A stretch of DNA of 64,000 nucleotides, taken from NCBI GenBank assembly GCA_947179485.1, contig OX359245.1, forward strand, positions 33,157,067 through 33,221,066, read 5' to 3'. Source of the stretch: Allacma fusca (taxonomy: Eukaryota > Arthropoda > Collembola > Symphypleona > Sminthuridae). The translations under genes and the position numbers were made by a program. Below are positions 17,101-28,756 of this stretch, in pieces; position 1 is the first letter of the stretch; the number at the start of each line of letters is the position of its first letter. The notes beneath the pieces are model-generated. The model searched no databases, was not told where the DNA came from, and saw only the letters and a list, made by a program, of their open reading frames with translations.

Positions 17101-19179
17101 CCTCAAAAATCTCAAAGTTCAAGACCCTCCTTTTTCAGGGCTTTAAAACAATCCTTACTTCGACATCAAAGTACCCGTCCAAAACAGTCAATCTTCCAGA
17201 ATCCTTTTACAACCCAAACGCCCTTCACGAAGTTAGTCAGTTATGGCCCACCTACCCCGAAACCTACCCCGAGACCTATCCCGAAACCTACCCAACAGGA
17301 AGTTAAGCAAATAGCCCCTTTGGATATTCTAGGGATAAATAACGGTATACGTTTCCCCATTGTTGCCAATTCTCCGAGCAAAACTCCAACTATGCCCTCC
17401 TGGTCAAATTTCCTTAATGATCATTTAAATAGAATGAGCGTAATCAGCACCGGATTCTCGAAGGCCCTTCGCCCTGAGATTTGGGAGAATCAAAATACAC
17501 CTGCGTCTGCCTCTGGAATTCCCGCCTTTGGAAATCAACCCCAATTGTCGCAAGCTTATTTGCCACCAATAGAAAATGAACCAGTGACCCATTTAGTACC
17601 ATCAGCTAACAAAGTAACCCAACTAGGAGATTCTTATTTACCTCCGAATAATCAAAATGCCCCAACAACTCATTTGCTACCAGCGTCCAATCACTTGACA
17701 CAAGTATCACAAGCTTATGAGGCTCCGAATCAGAGCGCCAAATATGAAGTGCCCAGGAAGGAAAATGCTGCTTTGAAAGTATCAGTTACTGAAAATCCCC
17801 CAACTGCTATTTCCCCAGGACCTTCCTCAACTACCTCAAGTATATTGCAAGAGGCTTACGGGTTACCAAATCAAAAAGCCCCTAAAATTATTGCCCAGGG
17901 AGGGGTTTCTACATTATTGAACAACAATGGACTATTTTCTCAAGTCCTTACAAACTCTTATGCCTTACCGGAATCAGTTTTTGCAGTGCCTTTGGAAGCT
18001 TACGGAATACCTCAGGCTTCACCTAGCCCAGTGTCTAATGCTGCAATACTGGACAATGCTGGGCACTTCCCCCGACCACCAGTATACATTGAGGACAAAT
18101 TCCAGAGTGAAGGTACTCCGAATCTTGTGAATACCATTGAAAATAGCGTTCCTGCCCCTCCAATTAGCAATGAAAATCCTCACCAGGAACAAATTCAAGA
18201 AAACAATTCTGCAGAACAAAATCCCCATAATAGTCCAAATAATGGATTTGAAAATGCCCACAATAACCCAAATAATGGATTTGAAAATGCCCACAATAAC
18301 CCAAATAATGGATTTGAAAATGCCCACAATAACCCAAATAATGGATTTGAAAATGCCCACAATAGCCCAAATAATGGATTCGAAAATGCCCACAATAGCC
18401 CAAATAATGGATTTGAAAATGCCCACAATAGCCCAAATGAGCAGTTCGAAAATGCCCACAATAGCCCAAATGAGCAGTTCGAAAATGCCCACAATAGCCC
18501 AAATGAGCAGTTCGAAAATGCCCACAACAGCCCAAATGAACAGTTTGAAAATGCCCACAACAGTCCAATTGAACAGTTTGAAAATTCCGATAGTACTTCA
18601 AATGAGCAATATGAAAATGCCCATAATAACCCAAATGTAAACACACAAAATAGCCCAAATGTCCCAAATGAACATTTTCATAATGCCCCTCATGAGCAAT
18701 ATGCAAATGTACATACACACACATTACAGAGCTTATCACCCCATTCAAATTTTGAAGAAGCAAATTCAGGACGTTTTCCCAATCAAAACACTTTTATAGC
18801 CCAAAATATCCCCGACAGTCACGCCCAATTTTATAACGGTCCTTTGAGTATACAAAACATCAACTCACAAGTTCCCTCTTATGACGGTGACTTTGGCAGA
18901 GTACTAAATTACCAACGACCAAGTAGCGAGCTCTCATCAAATCAAAACATACCCAAGGATGACTTTGATCGCTCCTTTGAAGTCACAACTTTCAGACCAC
19001 CAGCTCATTACTTCAAAGAAATTTTGGAGGTTGCTGAAACATCGAACAAAAATATTATCCCTTACAGTTCTAGAACTAAACATCCTGTAAATTCTTCAAC
19101 GGACCGTCAAGATGCAGCTAAAAACAAATTTCTAGCAAACCATGGGTTCGTACGTAGATTCCCATCGAGGAAAGCTTGA
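14175..19179 (+). CDS. GMC oxidoreductase (glucose-dehydrogenase-like) with a very long disordered C-terminal tail
   Basis: Exons 14175-14361, 14668-14873, 14968-15154, 15261-15392, 15508-15629, 15748-15918 and 16177-19179 join to 1335 residues; usual insect members have about 550-650. The domain shows the FAD-binding VGAGSAG and LLLEAGG, GMC signature 1 around GKSLGGTSNLNF, signature 2 around GAVQTPKILMLSGIGP, and the catalytic-histidine motif LHHIVGTASMG. The end of the domain reads VTNTQAPCIMIGEKGADMI, where the family normally has NTNAP. The catalytic second Asn therefore appears to be Gln. After about residue 626 there is a tail of about 710 residues rich in Asn, Pro, Ser and Gln. It contains twelve 11-residue repeats (FENAHN[N/S]PNNG or ...PNEQ) near residues 1018-1150 and SYLPP/AYGLP-type repeats before them. 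The N-terminus has one hydrophobic segment at residues 21-36, a possible secretion signal or anchor. Enzyme activity is uncertain. Confidence 0.88.
18224..18630 (+). repeat. 33-bp in-frame coding tandem repeat
   Basis: About twelve units of 33 bp encode the 11-residue FENAHN-x-PN-x-x repeat. The first six units encode the NNG form, later units the NEQ form, and the last two diverge (FENSDS, YENAHN). Because 33 is a multiple of three the frame is kept, and other frames on both strands are also open through the block. Confidence 0.92.
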
Positions 19180-21068
19180 TTGCTGTCATTCTACGATAAT
19201 GATAGGCAAATTTTCAAAATAGTATTTTATAAACGCGTCTGAATCAATTGTTTTGGTTCAAATTTTTTTAACATGTATATTATTATTGATAGTACATTCT
19301 TATGGGGGTGATTGATTGATATGCATCTGTAGTAGCCAGTATTGTAATATATAATAAGTCGTTGGGATGATAGTTCCGACTGTGAATGTGATTTTCAATG
19401 GATGTCTTGTTAAAGCTTGTGTGATTGTTTACTTGAAATCGGGCATAACGAAACTCCAGGAATAAATTAAGAACTTGTTTTTCTGAAACTGATTACTTGG
19501 AACATTTTCTTTCAATGAGGAATAATATTCATTCCCAGGTATCCATTCAATAGAACATTTATTTCCCCTTTATAAAAAGAACATACATATTTTAAAATTT
19601 GAGGAAAAATCCGTAAATCAAACCGGAAGCGGTTCAAATTTAACTTTAATTTCTGAAACTGAAATAGTGGAACCGCAAAGAACGGCTTTCCACGCAAGAA
19701 AAGTGCTGAATTCCACTATTGCATTTACAGTAGCAAGAATTTTTCATCCTTTTCTACGAAATTGTTATCGCCAATGCGTTTTTTCGGATATGTCAGGAAC
19801 TAAAGTATTTTTTCGTTACTTTAATTTGGCCTCGCATTTTCATGTTTTGATATTAGACAAATGAATCCCCATGAAATTTGTTATGAACAATTTGACCATT
19901 TTTTATGAACGTCGGACCGTCCATAAAAAATTGATGGAATCAGAAATTCAGTTTTTTGGACATTTTTTTCAGCCATGTCCACATTTCTCAACGTAGATAC
20001 CTGTGTTATAGTTCCCTGGACAATCCTGGAACCTTTCTGTAAACTCATTACCTGTAAACAATTTCTGCGAGTATTAAAATATACATGAAAATATGAAGAA
20101 ATTTATATAATCTGAAAAAGCCCCCTTTGCTTGACGTTTCTTGACCCTGTGACTTCAAATGCTGTACCAGGTCATTGAAACAAATTTTTAATAATCTAGT
20201 AAATAATTTACTGCAAATTGTGGGAATCAAATATTTGATGAGTCGTTTTCTATGAGTTTTAGGGAGGGAAGAAATGATTATGATGACCCTGTATGTTAAT
20301 TGTAGTTTTTACGTTGTTTCTTTGTACTACACTAATGTTGGAGAATGTAACAACCTTTCTGTGTTGGCCAGTTAAAAATCCGAGGTTTAGCACCTGGTTC
20401 AATTTTACTGGAGAATTTATCTACTTAAAAATAATAACTACGTTGAAATCCATAGGGGTCAAGATTTTGGGTGAAACAAAATTTTGTACGAGCATTGAAA
20501 CAAGTTGCCGTTGTTGCCTGGACAGGGGCTATTTATATAGACCAAATTGTGCACACCCAATTAAATTTTAATTTGGTCAGTTATGGCTAATGACGACGGC
20601 ACACATTTATCAAAACGACAGAGCTGTTGGATCTCATTAATATTCTTGTAGGTTGCTTAAAAGTCGCAACTGGGACAAATTTTCTATTAAAAAAACAAGT
20701 AAATAACTTTAATAATTTCAACGAGAAAATTACTCACGAGGAGCATAATTGTTCTCCCCGTTGATTGTCAAAAATAATCACTTTAAATTGAAATTCTTCT
20801 TATAAAAAAATCATTGAACATTTCCCCCACCAGTTTCTAATTTGTCAAATGATCAACTATAACAATGCCATACCCGATAAAATGTCTGATAATAATATGT
20901 TTTGAAACTAAAGGAACTATTATAAATCCGTTATTTTACATTACTTCTCCTAACACCAACTTCAGGTTTGCACAGACTGACCTGACGTCGCTGAACACGT
21001 TTAGTCGAGTTGTTTTCCTACCTCGTATTATTAAATTATAGGGAAACCTTCGTAAAGTTTTGTTAAAC
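19180..21068. other. Intergenic region with diverged duplicated segments
   Basis: An AATAAA near 19461 probably ends the GMC transcript. The stretch 19516-20300 resembles pieces of 23.9-27.2 kb (see the repeat entries). The rest is AT-rich and shows no gene. The last 100 bp should include the promoter of the receptor gene. Confidence 0.5.
19516..20300 (+). repeat. Diverged repeat, compact copy
   Basis: Three blocks here match, in the same order and orientation, blocks further right. About 19516-19635 matches 23923-24057 (shared ATCCATTCAATAGAACATTT). About 19655-19740 matches 25228-25330 (GAACGGCTTT, GCTGAATTCC). About 20075-20300 matches 26955-27165 (ATATAATCTGAAAA, GATTATGATGACC/GATTATGGTTACG). 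Here the blocks are almost adjacent, while in the other copy they spread over 3.2 kb. Confidence 0.65.
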
Positions 21069-22478
21069 ATGTACGGAAGGACGGTGCAACGTTTCATGTA
21101 CAAAGGCTTTATCTGGAGCCAGTACTTGTGCTTCAGTCCGTTTGAATGGGATTCGAATAAGCAGGAGTTTCATAGTACAAAATCAGGGGTCAGAAAGGGC
21201 TTGTGGCATTTAAATATTTTAATGATGGCTATGACCGAGACTTTTCTTATCCTGCAGCTACTAAAGTGTTTGAAGCAGAAAGATTTACTGGAAATGGTAC
21301 CACTCCTGGGAGTTTTGGCGGTAATTTTAGCAGTTGGGATTTCATGTCATGTTGTATTCATCAAATCTCACGAAGAATTTCCGGCTGTCGTAGGAAAATT
21401 CCACAGATTCGTAGACTCTTATCAAGGTATGTTTCACAATTAATGTATTATTTCGCTGAAGAAAAATACTCACCTTTCTTTCGATTATTCAAAATATTTG
21501 AGGAAATCTTCATTTATTATAATAATAGTCAATTATGTTTATTTTTAGGGGGCGCTCTTATAAAAACATTCCACAGATTAAAGATTTAAACTCTTTCTTT
21601 ATATAATTTGAACAGAGACTTACCTGCGGAAGGACGGCTTGAAGAAGCGAAACTTGTTCTGGATATTTGATGATTTTCCAGGCCTATTCCTTGCAATGCT
21701 ACATTTAAATTCGTTGGTTATTATCTTGTTCTCAGTAGCACTTGTGTATTTAAGACCTCAATATCCCATATTTTTTATATCGATTTCATCCAATCCTGAA
21801 ACCCTTCCAACTATTTTTTGCTTGCTTCAAATGGGCTACATAGCTTACGTTTTATCGTCCATGTTTGGTGTAGCCATGATGATTGGATTTACCTGGACAC
21901 CCTGGTTATTTTTCGGACTCAAAATGCTAAATGAATTGAGGTAAGTTTTTATAATCATTGTTGTAATATTGCTTAGCACTTTAAAGTATCGTATTTATCA
22001 TTTCTGTATTGGCAGATTGGGACAAGACCAATACAGCACGGACAATAGCCTGCGGATGAATTGTAATTTTATTAAAATTTATAATGAACTCCAAGTCCTT
22101 CAAAGTCACACTCAGCCTTTTTACAGTCCAGTTTTCTTGCCAACTATCCAGTACGGGATGATGATCCTTTGCATTTTTTCGATGTATGGAACCATCCGAA
22201 TGGAAGGACTGATTGTTCTACTTTTGACTGTTTCTTCCTTTGGATCAGCGCAAGTGCTCGCGGTTCTTTTTACATTGCTGGCTAGTTTCGACAAGTACTC
22301 ATTCGAAGTTCTGCTTTCTTGGAAGGGTCGTACAAGAGATCCGGAATTCCGGAAAAAAATGAGGTGCTTTGTTCCCATTCGAATGAAGGTTGGGGGAAAT
22401 TACTACGCGGATTCGGGCTTAGTCCTTACTATTTTTTCAACGGTTTTGCAAAGTGTGGTTTTCCTCATAATTACATGA
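21069..22478 (+). CDS. Gustatory receptor-like seven-transmembrane protein
   Basis: Exons 21069-21426, 21616-21940 and 22016-22478 (TGA) join in phase to 381 residues. About seven hydrophobic stretches are visible, including LLGVLAVILAVGISCHVVF, LNSLVIILFSVALVYL, YVLSSMFGVAMMIGF, MMILCIFSMYG, GLIVLLLTVSSFGSAQVLA and the terminal TVLQSVVFLIIT. The C-terminal exon has FEVLLSWKGR followed by FRKKMRCFVPIRMKVGGNYYADSGLVLTIF, the position where insect and collembolan gustatory receptors carry their conserved last-helix motif. The insect TYhhhhhQF motif is not intact. These proteins are ligand-gated cation channels of chemosensory neurons; the ligand is unknown. The resemblance is closest to springtail receptors as I recall them. 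The start is the ATG at 21069, followed by a short cytoplasmic N-terminus. The gene appears intact. Confidence 0.72.
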
Positions 22479-23034
22479 ATTGAAAATCTCTTTTCAGAAA
22501 TCGAATTATCTTTTGGATGACTTTCTGAGGTTAAAATTTGCTGTGAAATCTTACAATTTTGTAAATTCTTTCATAAAATATTGTTCATTGTTGTTAGAAA
22601 ATCGCAGCACTCTACTTATTCTAAACCAATGTATTTACACCGCGTTGCATAATAGTTTTCGAATCCTAGCTCATGGATACAAGCAGTACATACTTACGGG
22701 GGAAGCTTGGTTTGAAAAGTTAACTATGTACATCGAATTGTTTGAATTATTTCGAGTGCTTGGATGAGGCTAACTTTTCGCAAATTATAACCTAAACATA
22801 CGAGTAACCACTGAGTCTACCAAAAACAGAATAATACAAAAACCCACAAATTGAGGAGGATTTGCACGTACATAGGTTTGAAAGTCAAAAGCTGTGTCAA
22901 GATGTAGTATCAGCGTATTTGGGAAAGGGGCAAAATTGTATTGACCAGTGATTGGTCATGCCATTACCAGGAGCAGGATTTTTGTGTATCTGCCTGGAAG
23001 AACATTTCTGAATTTCTTTGCTGAATCTTATGTC

Positions 23035-23240
23035 ACTACGTGAATGCCTTCAACGATTTCAAAAATCCCTGCTGGAAAAATTAAGGTCAACGATTTTCAC
23101 AATCCCTGTTGGCAAAAAAAATCAATTCTCTTCAAGACGTCAAATCCCTACGAAATAATGTCAACCAAGATGAAAATCCCTGTTTTCACTGCAAAATATC
23201 CTGAAATACGTCAACAGTTTTGAAAATTCCTGCCAAAAAT
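23035..23240. repeat. Degenerate tandem repeat in intergenic DNA
   Basis: About four or five loose copies of a unit like GTCAACGATTTTGAAAATCC-CTG spaced roughly 45-55 bp apart. Units differ strongly, so this is an old array. The remainder of 22479-24047 shows no gene. Confidence 0.5.
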
Positions 23241-24047
23241 TAAGTAAACGAAATGGAAATACCGTTTTTATCAAAGAGTATCCCCTCCCGTTGTTGTTTT
23301 CCTTGCAATTTTTTTCCCCTGCGAAGAATCTTTCCACAAAAATCCAACGCCTGGTCATGTAAGTTCGACATTTTCACCTGTGGTAGTGGTTTTGAATTTA
23401 TTGAAGGAATTTATTTTCAATTAGTTTAAAATTAATATTTCAGAATTATTGTAACTTTATATTTGAAAGATGTTAAATGGTAACTTAAGCATTCAACGCC
23501 CTGCGTCCTGTGAAGAAAGCAATACTTTTTAAATAAATTATTGATCTGTTACGCTTGGAACATTATTTCATGCTACAAGTTTCAGCTAATCATTTTAACC
23601 TAGTCTTTCCAAATAACTATCATACTAATGCCCCCTGGACAAAAATTTGGGTCAAGTTGGAGCCATTTGATTTTATTCCAAATTTATACCAATGAATATA
23701 CTAATGAATTTTGTGACCGTAATTTTAAACGACACATTTACAGAGGACCAGAAAAATTACCCAGTAAATTCGCCCGAACATGTTTCTTGAGTTCTCTTGT
23801 TCTCTGTTTTCTTGAAAGTTGTGTAACAGATTAAATGGAATATGGTCTTGTGCTTCATCCAGACCAGCAAAAAAAATCAAAGGACAGAAAGAACAATTTC
23901 AAGAAGAACGTACTTTTTCGATGATAAATAATATTCGCCCCCAAATATCCATTCAATAGAACATTTATTTCCTCTTTATATATTTCAGAATTCAGATTTT
24001 TTCTCACAATCAGAACAAATTTCAAAATTTTAGGAAAAATCCAGAAA

Positions 24048-24338
24048 TCAAAACTGAAAACAAGAGCTGGTAGCGCATTTGTACGGATGTGCCACGAACA
24101 TGTTCGGGGAAATTTCATAGCATATGAAATAATCTTGGCAGTTTGCAGGGTCAGCGCAGGCAGGGTCCATGATTTAACCGGTCTTGGTACATTTGGGCGC
24201 TGCTTCCACTAATTGCATGGCGACTACAGCCATCTGAAATAGAAAATAATTGTAAAATCATAAGTGGGAAATATTTTCTTATTTAAAAAAAATCACTTAT
24301 AGCAAACTTACCAATCCCACGAGCAAAAGTTTGTTCAT
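24048..24338 (-). CDS. Small secreted peptide gene with in-frame stop before a chitin-binding-type cysteine segment
   Basis: On the - strand exon 1 is 24338-24312 (MNKLLLVGL) with a GTAAGT donor. Exon 2 starts at 24233 after a CAG acceptor and reads MAVVAMQLVEAAPKCTKTG to a TAA at 24176-24174. The first 21 residues form a clear signal peptide. The same frame stays open for 41 more codons to a TGA at 24050-24048. That part reads IMDPACADPANCQDYFIC, followed by PYKCATSSC. It has the cysteine spacing and the DPxNCxxYxxC core of a peritrophin-A/CBM14 chitin-binding domain, and the KC before the stop supplies the first of six cysteines. Stop readthrough, a nonsense mutation or a sequence error are all possible. 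A - strand TATA box lies upstream. The gene structure is fairly clear; the full product is not. Confidence 0.55.
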
Positions 24339-24486
24339 TGTAATGAAATGGTTAGAGAGATGTTATGGTAATAATTCGCCAAAATTTTAGGGGTAAAATA
24401 AAATGTCTAAAATGAAGCTGAAGCTTAAATGTGTTTTTTTGAAAATCTCAGCAGAAACTATAATCGGATTCCGAAATGTCCTGAAC

Positions 24487-24494
24487 TTATATAC
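24487..24494 (-). promoter_or_regulatory. TATA box of the small secreted peptide gene
   Basis: TATATAAG on the - strand, about 150 bp upstream of the ATG at 24338. Confidence 0.4.
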
Positions 24495-25492
24495 GAATCC
24501 GAACTTACTTTAATTATGGATAAATCATGGACCATACAACTGTCATTTAGATGCGAGGCTAAATATTTTTATCATCTGTTTCAAAAGTGAGTCTTTAGCA
24601 TCGATCATAATGATACAGCACTATGAGATCATTTCAAGTTCAAAAAATCCTATAAAAAGTTATGATCCCGTCTGCACGTCTAATCCCTCAGACTGGAAAC
24701 GAGGATAAACAAAATGTGTTGTAAAATAAAATGTGTATTAAAATGTTTTCGGACAAACAATCAATTCGCCCTGGATGTGTTCCCGTCATCACTGCTACAT
24801 ACATACATATATGCTATAAGACAATGTTAAACTGATTATGCAGAAACAAAATCAGACAGATTATGGTTTACGACTTTTAACTTCTCGGGATTCGCATTAT
24901 TTTCAAGAGCTCGTGTTGATAAACGTATGTGCTATTCATATGCAATCATAATATTATAATCCGTCTATACAATTAAATGGATTAAGCGGAATACTGTGAA
25001 TTTAAGCTTAGGGATACGTTTGGCTACTTAAAATTCAATGAGGATGCAATGAAAATTCAACTAAGCAAAATATAAATTCTCGAAAACAATTTAGCAGACA
25101 GGATTTCTTTCAATAAATATTTAATTACTTATTTACCTTCCATAATACAGAAGGAAAATATTTTAAGATCGGGAGTAGAAAACCTGCAATAAGAACATAA
25201 AACTAGTGTAATTGCTAAAACTTTATGGAACTGAATTTGTGGAACCAAAACGAACGGCTTTTGATGTGAGGCATTTGCTGAATTCCTCTATGATTACGTC
25301 GTTAGCAATGACCGCAATGATATGTTTATCAGAAAGGAAAACTCCAGGCAAAAAAATCGACAAAAAGGTATACGTTCCCATGTGAACTTCTAATCGGGAA
25401 CGAAGTAAGGATAAAAAAAAGTATTAAAATATTTAGAGACAAATAATTTAATATTACTGAAGTGTTGTTTGTTTTCACGTCAATATACAGAT

Positions 25493-26298
25493 TAGACATG
25501 TTCATACCATTCTTGTTTAAAATACCGTAATTACCGTTACCGTAAAGTGGAAAAACTCCGGTAATATTTTTAAGGTACGGTATCGTAAATTAATCCGATT
25601 ATGGTAAAAACACGAATATAAGTCGATTTTTATGGTATGTGTGTAAAGATATGAAGTAAAAAATCCAACATCAGTTATTCAACAATCAGTATAGAGTCTT
25701 TGATGTCAATTAATGTGAGAGTATTAAATGTGCAGAAATTCCTTATATAGGCTAGTTTGAAAAAAAAAATCAAATTTCCTTTTTTACATTCGTATGAAAA
25801 ATATGTAAATCATAAAATATAGAAAACGATACCGAATTCTTGGATCTATCTTCTAGTAATTTTTCCTAAACTGAATCTTTACCGAATTCGGTCGTACTTA
25901 TATTAATTTAGGAAGTGACTTCCATTGCTTTCTCATAACAGGTGAAGTTCCATCATGCCGTCAGACCGACTCAAAAAATGACTCCAAACACTTGAATTAC
26001 TAGACGCGCGACTTGGTTTAGATTTTAAATAATCAGTTCGATTAAGTTTTTTCCATATTGACACTACACATAATATTTATTGTCGAACGAATTCCTTTCA
26101 TTTTTGAGTTTAACTCTTTTTAATGAAAATTCGAGTATGTAACACCACAATTTTATGAGCCTTCCGCTAGACTGACGATATCGTATGGAGTTACGATATC
26201 GCTTCAAAAAACCGAGAATTATCGTACCTAAACAGTACCTAAATTTTTCACGGTAATTACGATATTACCGTACTACGATACCGTAGTTGACATGTCTA
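25493..26298. mobile_element. Non-autonomous hAT-like transposon with ACCGTA-type subterminal repeats
   Basis: Inverted ends TAGACATG...CATGTCTA are flanked on both sides by the identical 8-bp sequence ATACAGAT (25485-25492 and 26299-26306). Both subterminal regions are crowded with TACCGTAATTACCG-like words and their complements. At 806 bp with no ORF it must depend on a transposase supplied from elsewhere. An 8-bp target duplication with short inverted ends is the hallmark of the hAT superfamily. Confidence 0.85.
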
Positions 26299-26306
26299 AT
26301 ACAGAT

Positions 26307-27660
26307 GATATGACAATGCCAAACATAATATATTCCCTGCAGAAACTCAAACAGATAGATTAGGGGTTAGGAAATTTAACTTCCCGGGAATCACACAGTT
26401 TTCAAGAACTCCTACTGATAAACGTAGTACAATTCACAGGAACACAATAATATAATCTGTCCATGTAATTAGTTGGAATGGATTACGCAGAATATTTATT
26501 GTGGACTTAAGTCGAGGGATAAAGTTGGTGCACTCAAATCTTCAAATGTAAAATAATTCCCGTTCAAATTTACACCCTTTGCTTTGACATCCGGAGCCAT
26601 TAATTGTTAGTTGAGCCCGAAAGAGCTTGTCTTGAGTTTTTTTAATAATTAGGATATTTAAGTGCGTACTTTATATTGAAGAGTAGCAAAATTTAACTGA
26701 CCAATAAGCCGTTGATTAATTTTATTGGAAGGATAAGTGGATTCATGCCGCTGCAATCAAGAATGATCATTTTTACGGTTTATCATATGTGCATAGGAAT
26801 TTGAAAACATTGAATGCAGTTTTTTTCGGAATGTTTAATTCACGTACTATGGTGACTAAAATCAATAATCCTAGAGATTTCATGGCGGTAAAGTTACACT
26901 ACAACCTAGCGTCAAAACATTATCTAAATAAAATTTCTGCGCTTCTTTTTCTTTTTCTAAAAAATGATATAATCTGAAAACAAAAATCCTTTGCATGACA
27001 TTTATTGACACTGTGACTTTAAATATTGATCTAAGTCAATGAAACAATTTTAACAAAATCTGGAAAAGAATTTGCCAGACTGTGGGAATCCAATTTTTTA
27101 TGAGCTGCTCTACATGAACGTCAGGGGGGGGGGAACAATGATTATGGTTACGATATATGTATGTACACACTTTTAAATTGCAACACCCAAGCGTTGTTAC
27201 CCAACACGGCGTTAATATATCATTATTTAAAAATAATGGCTTAAATAAGAGTACGAAGCGAGATTAACAACGTAACCCGACCGTCGTTGGGAGACCTGGG
27301 AAGCCACGTAAAAATCACAGGATATTTTATACAACAAGGAACCGTACTCTTGGAGTTTAAATTCCATAGTTGCTACATTACTGTCAAATTACACATACTG
27401 GATTACTTCTTGAATTTTCGTATTTTTTCCTTTATTTCTCAAATACAAGTCATTATAATTACGTTGAGCTCTCAGCTCTACGTTAAGGATGCTCAAACGG
27501 CTGGAAAATTGTTTCCTTTTTAAACAGCCCCCTTATACAGATATTCCCACAGATGTAAATGTGAATTGAATTGATGAGTATATGCAAAAAAAAAACGCTT
27601 ACACTTCATCCTTACAAGGTTTAGCTATATATGCATACATATCTTCCATGATCATGCTTG
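26307..27660. other. No gene seen
   Basis: AT-rich DNA containing the third block of the diverged repeat (about 26955-27165) with a run of nine G near 27125. No convincing coding sequence. Confidence 0.5.
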
Positions 27661-27708
27661 ATAATACAATCAATATTTGCTTTGTATTTTGAAACATGAT
27701 AACTAAAC

Positions 27709-28603
27709 ATGAAGAACTTGGCATTTGGATTAGTAGCAATGACCGTGCTCATGGTATCGTTGAAAAGGTAAATGCAGATAGTGATAATAACCTGTAACCC
27801 TATAACTCCGAAGCTTCTTACTATGCTACTATTAGTCTACTAGAGTCTATTAGTCACCATATAGGACGAGTTTACACTTTTGTATCAATTGTCAAATGAA
27901 CTAGGGCGTAACTTCAGTATTTTGCTGTCAATGTTAGTTAAAACTTGCTTCATATACATATGTATGCTATTTTATAAATGAGGTCTCTCAAATTTTTGTA
28001 ATCAATATCTTGAATAATTGCCGTAAGGATGATATAGGCCAAGTTCATACTTTTTCTTCAAAAATACTCAATGGAACTGGACTGGGGATTGTGACTGCAA
28101 GAAGAAGAATTTGTGAAGAATTATGGGAAATCAATAGCAATTGTGCAACACAACCCACTGAAGAATGGGGTAAAAATGCTCCGGATTAATTTAACCAAAA
28201 ATTCTCAGTTAACACTATTATCATCGTTAATTATTATTATTGATTATTTCGTTAAGAAACAAAGATGAGATCAAGCAAGAGGATTTCTGAAATAATACAC
28301 GTTGTAATATATGTACCTCCAATAAATTGCGTACATATTGCTTCTTCCTGTATCGGCAGAAGAATGTATTTCCCCAAAAATAATTGTGAACATTAATAAA
28401 AGCTTGTTTAGTTAATCTCTGTGCTTCTAAACCTTTCCAGTAATTAAATGTATTCAAACGTTAGTTATTTTAGGAAATCAAATTGCATAGTCAATCCTAC
28501 TGACGTCATACTATCTCAAGACTGTTTTGCTCTTCCTGGTTGGCCCTCCATCTCTTGTGGGACGTCGGATTGGTTGACTGCCCCTTCAGTACTAGACGGT
28601 TGA
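27709..28603 (+). CDS. Candidate small secreted cysteine peptide (copy A), unrecognised
   Basis: Candidate exon 1 (27709-27767) reads MKNLAFGLVAMTVLMVSLK, a good signal peptide, and ends AG|GTAAAT. Candidate exon 2 follows a TTTTAG acceptor, starts at 28474 and reads KSNCIVNPTD...QDCFALPGWPSISCGTSDW to a TGA at 28601-28603. The phases match (2+1), giving 62 residues with three cysteines. The second exon lies in a block that is almost identical in copy B. In copy B exon 1 is disrupted by a stop and lacks the signal peptide. The opposite strand of the same block is also open for 80 codons (28758-28516), so coding strand and function remain undecided. A different exon chain cannot be excluded. 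Confidence 0.3.
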
Positions 28604-28756
28604 GAAAAGGTTGCTTCAACGGTATCAATATCCCCAAAAGCAGCAATCATGAGTAAGTTCCAAGAGTGTGTCAGTCTAGTCAGCCAGTTTAGGTAAGATT
28701 CCTTCCAGTATGAAAGGGAAAATAGACCAGGGATTCTATTCATCTTAAGGCAGCGC
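28310..28756. other. Near-identical block shared by both duplicates (pair: about 36873-37307)
   Basis: Over roughly 400 bp the two duplicates differ at only a few positions, while flanking DNA within 100 bp differs by about 10% plus indels. Both strands contain open frames of 60-80 codons. It includes a palindromic TGACGTCA word. It may be exonic, regulatory, or homogenised by gene conversion. Confidence 0.6.

Larger units (their letters stand above)
23923..27165 (+). repeat. Diverged repeat, expanded copy
   Basis: Contains the same three blocks as 19516-20300, in the same order, but separated by extra DNA. The first gap holds most of the small secreted peptide gene. The second holds the transposon at 25493-26298. 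The 26307-27660 stretch outside the blocks shows no gene. Confidence 0.6.

Noticed and set aside
18019-18763. Long open frames antisense to the GMC tail
   Set aside because: The 33-bp coding repeat is a multiple of three, so several frames are open as shadows. The + strand frame is continuous with the catalytic domain.
22480-22767. 95-codon frame directly after the gustatory receptor
   Set aside because: It lies in the probable 3' UTR, lacks receptor motifs and no splice site joins it to the receptor.
28227-28457. Minus-strand frame starting MNTFNYWKGLEAQR, present in both duplicates
   Set aside because: It ends differently in the two copies, begins in a shared AT-rich stretch and shows no clear splice partners or family. 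Kept only as part of the conserved block.
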